The notes beneath the pieces were generated by a model that worked only from the letters and a program-made list of their open reading frames with translations, made no database searches and was not told the DNA's origin. From Methylobacterium brachiatum (GTDB taxonomy: Bacteria; Pseudomonadota; Alphaproteobacteria; Rhizobiales; Beijerinckiaceae), in the NCBI RefSeq assembly GCF_020523825.1, contig NZ_JAJALK010000007.1, positions 186,001 to 250,000 of the forward strand: a DNA stretch of 64,000 nt, written 5' to 3'. The translations under genes were made by a program, and so were the position numbers. Positions 16,060-25,617 of the stretch are shown here, one piece after another. Position 1 is the stretch's first letter. Each line of letters starts with the position of its first letter.

Positions 16060-18408
16060 TCAGGCGGAGGCCGGGCTCAGCGTGATGATCGTCTCGGTGG
16101 CCGCCTCGACGGCGGCGCGGCCGTAGAGCATCGGCACATGGTCCCGGCGCCCCCAGATCGGGGCCAGGTCGGCGTAATGCGGGCTGCCCGGGTCCCCCGA
16201 CTGGCCCGGCACGTTGATGAAGACCGACCGGTCCCAGTCGCCCACATCCACGACCATGCGGAACGAGGCGCCGTGGGTCAGCCGGAACGTGTCGGTCCGG
16301 TACTCCGCGTGCATGACTGATGCCGCGGCGCCCCCGACGGCCAGCGGGCCGACATCCCAGACCGAATCCGACCGCAGGGCCGAGAGCGGGTGGGCGAACT
16401 GGGCGTGGTGCAGCCGGCCCCAGGACCAGGTCCCGGAATCCGGCCCCATCCGGGTGCGGCACTCCCGGAAGGCGGCGCCCAACGTCCCCGTCAGCAAGGC
16501 GTCGCGGGCGGCCGGATCGAGGCCAGATTCCAGCCGCTCGATCAGGCTCTGCGTGTCGCCGGGCGGCAGCAGGCGACGCGTTGCAGGATCGGGCACGAGG
16601 GCTTCGAGCAGGGCCGGGCGCAGATGGCGGACCCAGAACAGCTCGATCAGGGCGGCCGCAGCCGAATCCTCGTGCAGCGCCCCGTCGAACGGTGTCAGCA
16701 GGGTGAGGGCCGCCTCGACATCGGCATCCGCCCCCTGGGGCAGCGCCCGCACCAGGGCGGCGAGACGCTGAGCCGGCTCCGAAACATCGTCGCCCTGGAG
16801 CGCGCGGGATTGGTCCAGCGTATGCCGGCTCTGGCCGTCCAGCACCGCGCGGATGCGCCGGGCGCGCCAGGGCTCCGCCCATTCGAAGCCGAGCTTGCAA
16901 TCCTCGGCGGGAAAATCCGGCGGCAGGTTCATCTCGTTGGCGGTGGCGAGGTAGCCCTCCGGCGGGTCGATGCGGCGGGGCAGGGCGCCGGGATCGTGGA
17001 ACCCGGCCCAGTCATGGCGGCCGTCGCCGGGCACCGGCAGCAACCCGTCATGGGCCGGCCGCACCGGCGCCTTGCCGGCCATGAACCACGCGATCCGCCC
17101 GGTCACATCGGCGTAGAGTTGGTTGACCGAGGGCGCCGACCAATGGTGCAGGGCCTGGCCGAACGCCTCCGGGCTCGTGGCGCCGAGATAAGCGAGGCTG
17201 CCGAGATAGGCGGCAGCGCCCGGCTCGGACCAGACGGTGCGCAGCGCGAAGGCCCGGCCGCCCGCCTCACGGAGCACCGGACCGTGCCGGGTGAAGCCCA
17301 GCACCACGGTCTCGTCCGGCCCGCCGCGCACCGGGATCCTTTCGATGACGCGCTGGATCGGCTCCCAACCGTCGCCGTACCGGTACCGATCCGGATCGGT
17401 CTCACAGACAAAAAGATCCTCCTGATCCATCGGCGCGATGGTCAGGCTGAAGGCGGAATGGCCGTTATGGCCGATGGATATGCCGGGCAGGGCGGGTTCG
17501 CCCGCCCCGATCACGTCGAGGCCCGGGGCGGTGAGATGGACGGCGTAGCGCAGCGACGGCTGCAGGTAGATCCGGTGCGGGTCGCTCGCCAGGATCGGGC
17601 GGCCGGTCTCGGTGCGGGCCGGCCCCACCACCCAGTTGTTCGAGCCCTCGACCGGCTCCTTCGGGGCGGAACGCGGGCCCCGCGTGACGGCGCCGTGGGC
17701 GTCGACCTTGGTCCAGTCCCAGGCCTCCGCGCGCGTGGCCGCCATCCGCTCTTGGGTGAACCCGACCGGCGCGGTGGCGAGACGGAAAACGTCGAGGAGG
17801 TCGTCCGGCCAGTCGGCGGCGTCGAGGCCGTCCGGCACCACGGGATCGTGCGGCGGGCTGATGCGCTTGCGCAGGTCGTCGGCGGCGAGCCCGTCCTCGC
17901 GGGTCTCGGCCCGGGCCAGAACCCGGGCGCGGGCGACCTCGGACAGGACGTTGCGCACGAGCCCGTGGCTGCGGATCCGGACAACGTCCTCCGGGCGCCA
18001 CCGGGCCGGGCGTGTCTCCGTCAGGGCGAATTCCGGCGGCCGCAAGTTCGGCCGCGTCTCGGTCAGCGCGACGAAGGCGTTGATCCCGTCCACGAAGGCG
18101 GTGACGATGGCCTTCGTATCCTGCGGCCCGTAGGCGGCCCACTCGGCCGCCATGTCGCCGCGATACAGGAACAGCCGCGCGGCCCGATCCTGGGCGAGGT
18201 AGCCCGGCCCGAAATCCGCCGCCAGCAGGCCGAGGCCGCGCTTGCGCCAGAGGTCGAGCTGCCACAGCCGGTCCCGGGCGGCGTTGAAGCCCTGGACCCG
18301 GAAGGCGTCGAGCGCCGTCGCGGCCCGGATATGCGCCAGTCCCCAGCGGTCGACGCGGATCTCGGCCGGCCCTTCGAGCCCGGGCAGCGCGTAGGCTGCC
18401 CCGCTCAC
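16060..18408 (-). CDS. penicillin acylase family protein (Ntn-hydrolase)
   Basis: A 782-residue precursor of the penicillin G acylase/AHL acylase superfamily. The predicted nucleophile is S256 at EGSNNWVVG, the usual autocatalytic cleavage point that would give an alpha chain of about 255 residues and a beta chain of about 527. Family motifs such as DPHRIYLQPSLRY, GISIGHNGHSAF and TANEMNLPP follow. It should cleave an acyl amide. Unlike periplasmic relatives it has no visible signal peptide (MSGAAYALPGLEGPAEIRVD), so it may be cytoplasmic. It starts with GTG at 18408, overlapping the stop of the ThDP enzyme (GTGA). Confidence 0.88.
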   Translation of the reverse strand: MSGAAYALPGLEGPAEIRVDRWGLAHIRAATALDAFRVQGFNAARDRLWQLDLWRKRGLGLLAADFGPGYLAQDRAARLFLYRGDMAAEWAAYGPQDTKAIVTAFVDGINAFVALTETRPNLRPPEFALTETRPARWRPEDVVRIRSHGLVRNVLSEVARARVLARAETREDGLAADDLRKRISPPHDPVVPDGLDAADWPDDLLDVFRLATAPVGFTQERMAATRAEAWDWTKVDAHGAVTRGPRSAPKEPVEGSNNWVVGPARTETGRPILASDPHRIYLQPSLRYAVHLTAPGLDVIGAGEPALPGISIGHNGHSAFSLTIAPMDQEDLFVCETDPDRYRYGDGWEPIQRVIERIPVRGGPDETVVLGFTRHGPVLREAGGRAFALRTVWSEPGAAAYLGSLAYLGATSPEAFGQALHHWSAPSVNQLYADVTGRIAWFMAGKAPVRPAHDGLLPVPGDGRHDWAGFHDPGALPRRIDPPEGYLATANEMNLPPDFPAEDCKLGFEWAEPWRARRIRAVLDGQSRHTLDQSRALQGDDVSEPAQRLAALVRALPQGADADVEAALTLLTPFDGALHEDSAAAALIELFWVRHLRPALLEALVPDPATRRLLPPGDTQSLIERLESGLDPAARDALLTGTLGAAFRECRTRMGPDSGTWSWGRLHHAQFAHPLSALRSDSVWDVGPLAVGGAAASVMHAEYRTDTFRLTHGASFRMVVDVGDWDRSVFINVPGQSGDPGSPHYADLAPIWGRRDHVPMLYGRAAVEAATETIITLSPASA

Positions 18409-19973
18409 AGGGCGACTTCGATGAGGTGCGGACCGGGTGTGTCCAGCCCATGCCGGAACGCCGCGATGAAGTCCTCCAGCGTCTCGACGCGGCGGCCCTC
18501 CACGCCAAAACCGCGGGCGAGGCTGACCCAATCGATCGCCGGATTGTCCAAGCTCAGCATGCCCAGCGCCTTCGGGCCGGGATTGTGCGCGCCGACATTG
18601 GCGAGCTCCGCCCGCAGGATCGCGTAGGAGCGGTTCGACCAGATCAGCGTCACCACGTCGAGGCGCTCGCGGGCCTGGGTCCAGAGGGCCTGGGCGGTGT
18701 AGAGCCCGCTGCCATCGGCCTGGAGATTGATCACCTTGCGGCCGGGGCAGGCGATGGCCGCCCCGGTGGCCATCGGGATGCCGAGCCCGATCGAGCCGCC
18801 GCTGAGCTGCAGCCAGGAATGCGGCGCCGCATCCCGGGTCAGGGCGAAGAAGTTGCGGCCCGTGGTGATCGACTCGTCGCAAATCACCGCGCCCTCCGGG
18901 ATCAGCGCCCCGAGGACCTGACCGATCGCGTCCTGGTCGAGGGGCCCGGAGGCGGGGAGCTTCGGCCGCGGCCCGGCCGCGATGGGCTCGGCCGGCGGCG
19001 CGGCGACGGCCTCGGCGAGCCGCTCCAGCGCGTCGATCTGATCCTCCTCGGGCGTGGCGAGGGTGATGGTCGCGCAGCCTTCCGGGGCGAGCAGGCTCGG
19101 CTTGCCGGGATAAGCGAAGAAACCGACCGGCTGGGTCGCGCCGATCAGGATGATGTGGCGGAAGCCCTTCAGGGCCGCGATCGCCTGGTCGATCGGGTAG
19201 GGCAGGCGCTCGATCGGCACCGTGCCGGCGCCGCGGTCGATCCGGGCGTTCGAGGTCATGGCCATCAGCGTCGCGCCGGTCTTGCGGGCGATCCGGTCGG
19301 CGATCACCCGGCCTTCGCCCTGCACCGCCCGGTCTCCGAGATGGAGCAGCACCGGCTCGCCGCTGGCGAGCGCCGCCACGGCGGCCGCGATGGCCGAATC
19401 CTCGGCTCGCGCCCGCTCGGGGATCGGCGGCACCGGCGCGACGCCCGCGCCCGGGTCCCAGGCGGTGTTGGCCGGCAGGATCAGGGTCGCGACCTGCCCC
19501 GGCGCCGTGCGGGCGGCCGCGATGGCGGCGGCGCCGTCGGATCCGATCTCGGCGGCGCTCATGCCGGTCTGGACCCAGGACGACATCGGGCGGGCCAGCC
19601 CCTCGATATCCGAGGTCAGCGGCGCGTTGTATTCGCGGTGATAGGTGGCGTGCTCGCCGACGATGTTTACGACCGGGGTGCGCGCCTTCTTGGCGTTGTG
19701 CAGGTTGGCCAGTCCGTTGGCGAGGCCGGGACCGAGATGCAGCAGGGTGGAGGCCGGCTTGTCGGCCATGCGGGCATAGCCGTCCGCGGCGCCGGTGGCC
19801 CCGCCCTCGAACAGGAACAGCACGCAGCGCATCCCCTCGACCCGGTCGAGCGCCGCCACGAAATGCATCTCGGACGTGCCGGGATTGGTGAAGCAGACCT
19901 CGACCCCGCCGGCGACGAGGGTCCGGACGAGGCTCTCGGCCCCGTTCATCGTGGTTGGCGTCCCATCGGTCAC
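18405..19973 (-). CDS. thiamine diphosphate-dependent enzyme (acetolactate synthase/benzoylformate decarboxylase type)
   Basis: A protein of 522 residues with three ThDP-enzyme domains. The catalytic glutamate is E56 (FLFEGGATGAADGYA); the C-terminal domain holds the ThDP motif QADGSGLYTAQALWT followed by the Asn segment LIWSNRSYAIL. This architecture fits the acetolactate synthase-like/MdlC branch. It should decarboxylate or condense a 2-oxo acid, substrate unknown. I chose the GTG at 19973, preceded by GAGGGAG six bases upstream; the ATG at 19949 is an alternative. It leads a coupled minus-strand operon with the acylase and two peptidases, and is divergent from a solute-binding protein. Confidence 0.85.
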   Translation of the reverse strand: MTDGTPTTMNGAESLVRTLVAGGVEVCFTNPGTSEMHFVAALDRVEGMRCVLFLFEGGATGAADGYARMADKPASTLLHLGPGLANGLANLHNAKKARTPVVNIVGEHATYHREYNAPLTSDIEGLARPMSSWVQTGMSAAEIGSDGAAAIAAARTAPGQVATLILPANTAWDPGAGVAPVPPIPERARAEDSAIAAAVAALASGEPVLLHLGDRAVQGEGRVIADRIARKTGATLMAMTSNARIDRGAGTVPIERLPYPIDQAIAALKGFRHIILIGATQPVGFFAYPGKPSLLAPEGCATITLATPEEDQIDALERLAEAVAAPPAEPIAAGPRPKLPASGPLDQDAIGQVLGALIPEGAVICDESITTGRNFFALTRDAAPHSWLQLSGGSIGLGIPMATGAAIACPGRKVINLQADGSGLYTAQALWTQARERLDVVTLIWSNRSYAILRAELANVGAHNPGPKALGMLSLDNPAIDWVSLARGFGVEGRRVETLEDFIAAFRHGLDTPGPHLIEVAL

Positions 19974-20156
19974 GGGCGGCTCCCTCTCGGTCCGGCTCGT
20001 GCGGCCGGCGACTCGCATTCATTATTATCGTGGCGCAGCCCGCGCCGAGCGCAAGGGCCGAAACGCGCCGCTGCCGGTCATCGGGCGCCGGGACTATCGC
20101 ACGATCTGGCGCAAGTTTTGCCGTTGGCATCCCGCAACTTCGACGAACGGGATCCG

Positions 20157-21758
20157 ATGAAACTTCGCCGCCTGATTGCCGCCTCCATGGCCGGCACGCT
20201 GCTCCTGGCCGCCCCGGCCCGTGCCGAGAGCGTCCTGCGCATCGCCATGACCGCCTCAGACATCCCCACGGCCACGGGGATGCCCAATAACGGCTTCGAG
20301 GGCATGCGCTTCCTCGGCTACCCGATCTTCGAGGGGCTGGTGCAATGGGACCTGAAGAGCACCGACAAGCTCGCCGGCATCATCCCGGCCCTGGCCGAGC
20401 GCTGGGAGCAGGACCCGAGCGACAAGACGATCTGGACCTTCCACCTGCGCCGGGGCGTGAGCTTCCATGACGGCACCCCGTTCAACGCCGACGCGGTGAT
20501 CTGGAACCTCGACCGCTACTTCAAGAACGACAGCCCGCAATTCGAGCCGCAGGGGGCCGGAATCTCCCGGGCGCGGGCGCCGCTCGTTGGGAGCTACAGG
20601 AAGATCGACGACGCCACCGTGCAGATCACGACCACGCAGGTCGCGTCGTACTTCCCCGACATGGTGGTCTACCTGCTGTTCACCTCGCCCCAATCCTTCG
20701 AGAAGGCCGGGCGCGACTGGGCCAAGGTGGCTTCGTTGCCGGCCGCCGGCACCGGGCCGTTCAAGATCACCCGGGTCGCGCCGCGGGAATCGGTCGACCT
20801 CGCCAAGTTCGACGGCTACTGGGACCCGAGCCGGATGGCCAAGGTCGACAAGGTCCGGCTGATGCCGATCCCGGAGGCGAATGCCCGGGTCGCGGCCCTG
20901 CGCTCGGGGCAGGTCGACTGGATCGAGGTGCCGGCGCCCGACGCGATCCCGTCCCTGAAACAGGCGGGCTTTGCCATCACCACGGGTTCCTACCCGCATG
21001 TCTGGCCGTACATCTTCAATATCGGCGCCAAGGACAGCCCGCTGAAGGACGTGCGCGTCCGCCAGGCGCTGAATTACTGTGTCGACCGGGCCGCCATCGT
21101 CGAGCTGCTCAACGGCACGGCCGAGCCGGCCTCGGGCTGGCTGAACGACAAGGACCCGAATTTCGGCGCGCCGAAGAACCGCTACGGGTTCGACGCCGCC
21201 AAGGGCAAGGCGCTGCTGGCCGAGGCGGGCTACTCGGACAAGAAGCCGCTCAGCCTCAAGGTGATGATCTCGTCCTCGGGCTCGGGCCAGATGCTGCCGA
21301 TGCCGATGAACGAGTACCTGCAGGAGAACCTGAAGCAGGCCTGCAACGTCGAGCTGAGCTTCAACGTGGTCGAGTGGCAGGTGTTGCTGAACTCGAGCCG
21401 GGCCCTGCCGGACGCGCCGAGCCTCCAGGGCTCGATGGCGCTCAACGTCTCCTCGCCCTCGTCCGACCCGAGCGTGATGGCGCGCTACTTCGCGGGCGAC
21501 CGGTTCCCGCCGGGCGGCTTCAACTTCCCGAACTGGAAGGACGACGCGTTCGACGCCGCCCTCAAGGCGCTGGCCGAGACCGACGATGCCAAGGTGATCG
21601 ACGCGCAGACGGCGCTCGCTCACGAACGGCTGGTGGACAACCCGCCGTGGTTGTTCATCGTGCACGACCTCAACCCGCGCGGGATGTCGCAGAAGATCCA
21701 CGGCTTCGTCTCCCCGCAATCCTGGTTCGTCGACCTCACCCTCGTCAGCGTGAAATGA
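20157..21758 (+). CDS. ABC transporter solute-binding protein, family 5
   Basis: A 533-residue periplasmic binding protein of the dipeptide/oligopeptide/nickel (SBP_bac_5) class. It has a clear signal peptide (MKLRRLIAASMAGTLLLAAP, cleavage after ARA near residue 23) and family segments WTFHLRRGVSFHDGTPFNAD, AAGTGPFKI and VRQALNYCVDR. It should capture a peptide or amide-type solute. No permease or ATPase genes are next to it in the window, which is unusual; they may be elsewhere or shared. Its stop overlaps the amidase start (ATGA), so uptake and hydrolysis appear coupled. It is divergent from the ThDP/acylase/peptidase operon. Confidence 0.92.
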   Translation: MKLRRLIAASMAGTLLLAAPARAESVLRIAMTASDIPTATGMPNNGFEGMRFLGYPIFEGLVQWDLKSTDKLAGIIPALAERWEQDPSDKTIWTFHLRRGVSFHDGTPFNADAVIWNLDRYFKNDSPQFEPQGAGISRARAPLVGSYRKIDDATVQITTTQVASYFPDMVVYLLFTSPQSFEKAGRDWAKVASLPAAGTGPFKITRVAPRESVDLAKFDGYWDPSRMAKVDKVRLMPIPEANARVAALRSGQVDWIEVPAPDAIPSLKQAGFAITTGSYPHVWPYIFNIGAKDSPLKDVRVRQALNYCVDRAAIVELLNGTAEPASGWLNDKDPNFGAPKNRYGFDAAKGKALLAEAGYSDKKPLSLKVMISSSGSGQMLPMPMNEYLQENLKQACNVELSFNVVEWQVLLNSSRALPDAPSLQGSMALNVSSPSSDPSVMARYFAGDRFPPGGFNFPNWKDDAFDAALKALAETDDAKVIDAQTALAHERLVDNPPWLFIVHDLNPRGMSQKIHGFVSPQSWFVDLTLVSVK

Positions 21759-23155
21759 TCCCGATGGCTGATCTTGAACTCGTCGACGCCTCCGCGGCCG
21801 AACTCGCCCGGGCGATCGGATCGCGGAAACTCTCGCCGGTGGACGCGGTCGACGCGCTGCTCGGCCGGGTCACGCAGCTGGAGCCGAAGCTCCAGGCCTT
21901 CACGGAGGTGTTCGCCGCCGATGCGCGCTTGGCCGCCGAGGGCGCCGACCGGGCGATCCGCGCCGGCCACGCGGTCGGGCCGCTCCACGGCGTCCCGGTG
22001 GTGCTGAAGGACCTGATCGACCTGGAGGGCCGGATCACCATGGGCGGCTCGGCCGCCCACCGGGCACGCCGGGCCGAGCGCACCGCCACCATCGCCCGGC
22101 GGCTGATCGCGCAGGGCATGATCGTGCTGGGCAAGACCCACACGGTGGAGTTCGCCTATGGCGGCTGGGGCACCAACCAGCATCTCGGCACCCCCTGGAA
22201 CCCCTGGGATCCGGAGACCCAGCGCACGCCGGGCGGGTCGAGCAGCGGCACCGGGGTCGCGGTCGCGGCCCGGATGGCGCCCTGGGGCATCGGCACCGAT
22301 ACCGGCGGCTCGGTGCGCCTGCCCGCCTCCTTCTGCGGGCTGACCGGGCTGAAGGTCACGGTCGGGCGCGTCTCGACCTGGGGGATCGTGCCGCTCTCGA
22401 CGACGCTGGACACGCCCGGCCCGCTGGCGCGGACCGTCGAGGATACCGCGCTCCTCTACGAGGCGATCTCCGGCCCCGACCCGCTCGATCCGACGACCCG
22501 GGGGATCGCCCCGGACGCGCCGTGGTCGACGCTGAACCGGGGCGTGCGCGGCCTGCGCCTTGGGCGGATGCCGGACGCCGAGCGCGAGGGCGTCGCCGCC
22601 GACATGCTGGCGGCCTACGACGCGGCCCTCGACCTCCTGGCCCGGCAGGGGGCCGAGATCGTCGACGTCGCCCTGCCGTTCCGGTTCAGCGACTGTGTGG
22701 CGATGAGCGGGATCACCAACGCCGAGGCCTATTTCGTCAACGGCGCGCTGGCCGAGGACCCGGGCTCGCAGCTCGGCGACGCCGTGCGCGCCCGGATCCT
22801 CGCCGGCGCGAAGGTCTCGGCGCAGGAGTATCTCGGCACGCTCCAGCGCCGCGCCGCCATGAAGGTCGCCTATGCCGCCGCCCTGGAGGGGATCGACGCC
22901 CTGCTGACGCCGACTACAGAGACCGTCGCCGTGGCTCTCGCCGAGGTCGACGAGGCGCATCTGCCGTCGCGGTTCACCCGCTTCGGCAACCTTCTCGACC
23001 TCTGCGCCCTGGCGCTGCCCAACGGGTTCACGGCCGCCGGTCTGCCCCTGTCGCTGCAGATCACCTGCCGGGGCTATGACGAGGCGATGGCCCTGCGGGT
23101 CGGCCAGGCCTACCAGCGGGCGACCGACTGGCATCGGCGCCGCCCGCCGGTCTGA
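21755..23155 (+). CDS. amidase (amidase-signature family)
   Basis: A 466-residue amidase with the complete triad: K85 (VPVVLKDLID), S162 in TPGGSSSGTG and S186 in DTGGSVRLPA. The ATG at 21755 overlaps the stop of the solute-binding protein gene; an ATG three codons later (21764) is the alternative. Co-translation with the binding protein suggests it hydrolyses the imported compound or its derivative to a carboxylate and ammonia. It is only distantly similar to the amidase at 10.8-12.2 kb, so the two are not a recent duplication. It is convergent with the molybdoenzyme gene, 12 bp apart. Confidence 0.92.
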   Translation: MIPMADLELVDASAAELARAIGSRKLSPVDAVDALLGRVTQLEPKLQAFTEVFAADARLAAEGADRAIRAGHAVGPLHGVPVVLKDLIDLEGRITMGGSAAHRARRAERTATIARRLIAQGMIVLGKTHTVEFAYGGWGTNQHLGTPWNPWDPETQRTPGGSSSGTGVAVAARMAPWGIGTDTGGSVRLPASFCGLTGLKVTVGRVSTWGIVPLSTTLDTPGPLARTVEDTALLYEAISGPDPLDPTTRGIAPDAPWSTLNRGVRGLRLGRMPDAEREGVAADMLAAYDAALDLLARQGAEIVDVALPFRFSDCVAMSGITNAEAYFVNGALAEDPGSQLGDAVRARILAGAKVSAQEYLGTLQRRAAMKVAYAAALEGIDALLTPTTETVAVALAEVDEAHLPSRFTRFGNLLDLCALALPNGFTAAGLPLSLQITCRGYDEAMALRVGQAYQRATDWHRRRPPV

Positions 23156-23167
23156 CGCGTCGGAGGT

Positions 23168-25498
23168 TCAGCCGGCGGCGTATTCCAGCTGCGGCGCGAG
23201 CACGCGGTCGCTCTCCGCATGGATCGTGACCGGGATCATCTTGGCCGCCGGCGTCTTGCTGCCGGTGGCGTAGTGCCAGATCGGCATCAGGACGTTGCAT
23301 TCCGGGTAATAGCCGCCGATGCAGCCGATCGGGATGTCGTAGGCCACGACCAGCAAACCCGCGAGCTGGCGGTCGATGCCGTCATGCGCGACGGTCTTGA
23401 GCGTCACCGCCTGGCCGATCTTGAGCCCCAGCCGGTCGATGTCCGAGCGGTTCATCAGCACCACCTTGCGGGTGTTGTTGATGCCCCGGAACCGGTCGTC
23501 GTAGCCGTAGACGGTGGTGTTGAACTGGTCGTTGCTGCGCAGGGTCATGAGGCGCAGCACGTCGTGCCCGATCGCCGGCATGTCGGCATCCTCGTCCAGC
23601 GCGTTCGGCGTGACGAAGTTGGCGCGGCCGGTATCGGTGCACCATTCGCGGCGCTTGACCGGCATGTCGCGCTGGAACCCGCCCGGCTCCCACATACGCC
23701 GCTCGTAGTCCCAGAACGAATCCGGCAGCGTATGGCCGATCTCCTTCCGGATCTCGGCATAGTCCTGCTTGTACGCATCCCACCGCACCCGCGGGTTGGG
23801 ATCGAGCACCTTCTGGGCGAGCTCGCAGATCAGCCGGATCTCGCTGATCAGGTGGGGCGAGGCGGGTTTGCGCAGGCCGCGATTGCCGTGGACGCAGGCC
23901 GAGGTGTCCTCCATCGAGAGCACCTGCGGGCCCGCCTGGGTCTCGTCGATCTCCAGACGGCCGATCACCGGCAGGATGTAGCTGATCTCCCCCGGCAGAA
24001 GCGCGCTGCGGTTGAGCTTGGTGATGACGTTGACGGTCAGGCGGATCCGCCGCCAGGCCGGCTCCATCTGGCCGTGATCGGGGATCGCCCGGACGAAGTT
24101 GCCGCCCAGCATGAAGAAGGCGCGGACCTCGTCCTTGAGGACCGCCTCGCAGGCCTCGACCGTGTTGTAGCCGGCCTCGCGCGGCGGCTCGAAGCCGAAC
24201 TGCGCGCCGAGCCGGTCGAGGGGGAACAGCTCGGGCTTCTCGGTGATGCCGACCGTGCGCTGACCCTGGACGTTCGAATGGCCCCGGACCGGGCAGATGC
24301 CGGCGCCGCCGCGGCCCATATTGCCGCGCATTAGCAGCAGGTTCACCAGCATCTGGACGGTCTCGACGCCGGCTTGGTGCTGCGTCAGCCCCATGCCGTA
24401 GACGGCGATCACCGCCTTCGAGACGCTATAGACCTTGGCGGTGGATTCCATATCGGCCCGGTGCAGCCCCGAGCGGCGCTCGAGCTCGTCCCACTCTTGA
24501 GTCCCCAGCCAGGCGAGGAACGTGTCGAAGCCGTGGGTGTGCTCCTGGATGAAGGCCTCATCCAGAACCGGCTCGCCGCCCGCCGCGAGCGACGCGTCGT
24601 GGAGCGCCAGCACCGCCTTGCAGATGCCGGCGAGGGCCGCGAGGTCGCCGCCCGCCTTGACCTGATGGTACTGCGAGCTGATCCGCGTCTCCTTGCGGGT
24701 CAGCATCTCGGTGGGGGATTGCGGGTTCAGGAAGCGCTCGAGCCCGCGCTCCCGCAGGGGGTTGTAGGTGATGATCGGCACGCCGCGCTGGCTCGCCTCC
24801 TGCAGCGGGTGCAGCATGCGCGGCGCATTGCTGCCGGGGTTCTGGCCGAAGAACAGGAGGCAGTCGGCCTTGCCGAAATCGTCCAGCGCCACCGTGCCGA
24901 TGCCCTGGCCGATGCTGGCCGGCAGCGCCACCGAGGTGGTCTCGTGGCACATGTTGGACGAGTCCGGCAGGTTGTTGTTGCCGTAGAGCCGGGCGAACAG
25001 CCCGTAGAGGTAGCTCCCCTCGTTCGACAGACGGCCGGAGCTGTAGAACACCGTGCCCTTCTTGCGGTCCTCGACGGCGCGCAGCTCGCGGGCGATCTCC
25101 TCGATCGCATGGCCCCAGGAGACCGGCACGTACTTGTCGCTGGCCGCATCGTAGCGGAGCGGGTGGGTCAGGCGGCCGGGCTGCTCGAGGTGGTAATCGT
25201 CCCAGCCCAGGAGTTCGGTCACCGTGTGCTTGGCGAAGAAGTCCGGCGTGCAGCGATGCGCCGTCAGCTCCCAGGCCACCGCTTTCACCCCATTCTCGCA
25301 GAACTCGAAGGGCAGGGGGCTCGCCGGCTTCACCCAGGCGCAGCTGTTGCACTGGTAGCCATCGACCTTGTTGTGGCGCGTCAGCGCGACCGGAACGCTC
25401 GCCAGCACGCCCTCACGCCGCAGGATGTTGCCGACGGAGAAGGCCGAGCCCCATCCGCCGGAGGGCAGACGGTACGGCTTGAAGGTAGGCTTTTCCAA
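23168..25498 (-). CDS. FdhF/YdeP family molybdopterin oxidoreductase
   Basis: A 776-residue molybdopterin enzyme. The N-terminal cluster region has only three obvious cysteines (YQCNSCAW and FEFCENG), as in YdeP-type proteins rather than classical formate dehydrogenases with four. Mo-ligand candidate Cys lies in SSNMCHETTSV, and cofactor motifs CLLFFGQNPGSNAPRML, GNMGRGGAG and the C-terminal LRSNDQFNTTVYGY domain are present. It may oxidise formate, possibly like Fdh4A of methylotrophic Methylobacterium, or serve in acid resistance as for YdeP. No fdhD or electron-transfer subunit is adjacent. It is divergent from a small membrane protein gene. Confidence 0.88.
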   Translation of the reverse strand: MEKPTFKPYRLPSGGWGSAFSVGNILRREGVLASVPVALTRHNKVDGYQCNSCAWVKPASPLPFEFCENGVKAVAWELTAHRCTPDFFAKHTVTELLGWDDYHLEQPGRLTHPLRYDAASDKYVPVSWGHAIEEIARELRAVEDRKKGTVFYSSGRLSNEGSYLYGLFARLYGNNNLPDSSNMCHETTSVALPASIGQGIGTVALDDFGKADCLLFFGQNPGSNAPRMLHPLQEASQRGVPIITYNPLRERGLERFLNPQSPTEMLTRKETRISSQYHQVKAGGDLAALAGICKAVLALHDASLAAGGEPVLDEAFIQEHTHGFDTFLAWLGTQEWDELERRSGLHRADMESTAKVYSVSKAVIAVYGMGLTQHQAGVETVQMLVNLLLMRGNMGRGGAGICPVRGHSNVQGQRTVGITEKPELFPLDRLGAQFGFEPPREAGYNTVEACEAVLKDEVRAFFMLGGNFVRAIPDHGQMEPAWRRIRLTVNVITKLNRSALLPGEISYILPVIGRLEIDETQAGPQVLSMEDTSACVHGNRGLRKPASPHLISEIRLICELAQKVLDPNPRVRWDAYKQDYAEIRKEIGHTLPDSFWDYERRMWEPGGFQRDMPVKRREWCTDTGRANFVTPNALDEDADMPAIGHDVLRLMTLRSNDQFNTTVYGYDDRFRGINNTRKVVLMNRSDIDRLGLKIGQAVTLKTVAHDGIDRQLAGLLVVAYDIPIGCIGGYYPECNVLMPIWHYATGSKTPAAKMIPVTIHAESDRVLAPQLEYAAG

Positions 25499-25617
25499 CA
25501 GGTGAACTCCGGGCCTCTAAGGCAGGGAAACACCTGCCATCGACCGGTGTTTCCTAAAAGAATTCCCGGACCCGGAAATTTATTCACACCCAACATACAT
25601 CAATAACAGAGGTTAAC

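Noticed and set aside
16060..20130. A 1356-codon frame suggesting a fusion of the ThDP enzyme region with the acylase
   Set aside because: The ThDP domains are in a different frame and the acylase starts with GTG at 18408; the long frame is only a lack of stops in GC-rich DNA.
18426..20156. A long N-terminal extension of the solute-binding protein on the plus strand
   Set aside because: It is antisense to the ThDP enzyme gene, and the signal peptide begins at 20157.
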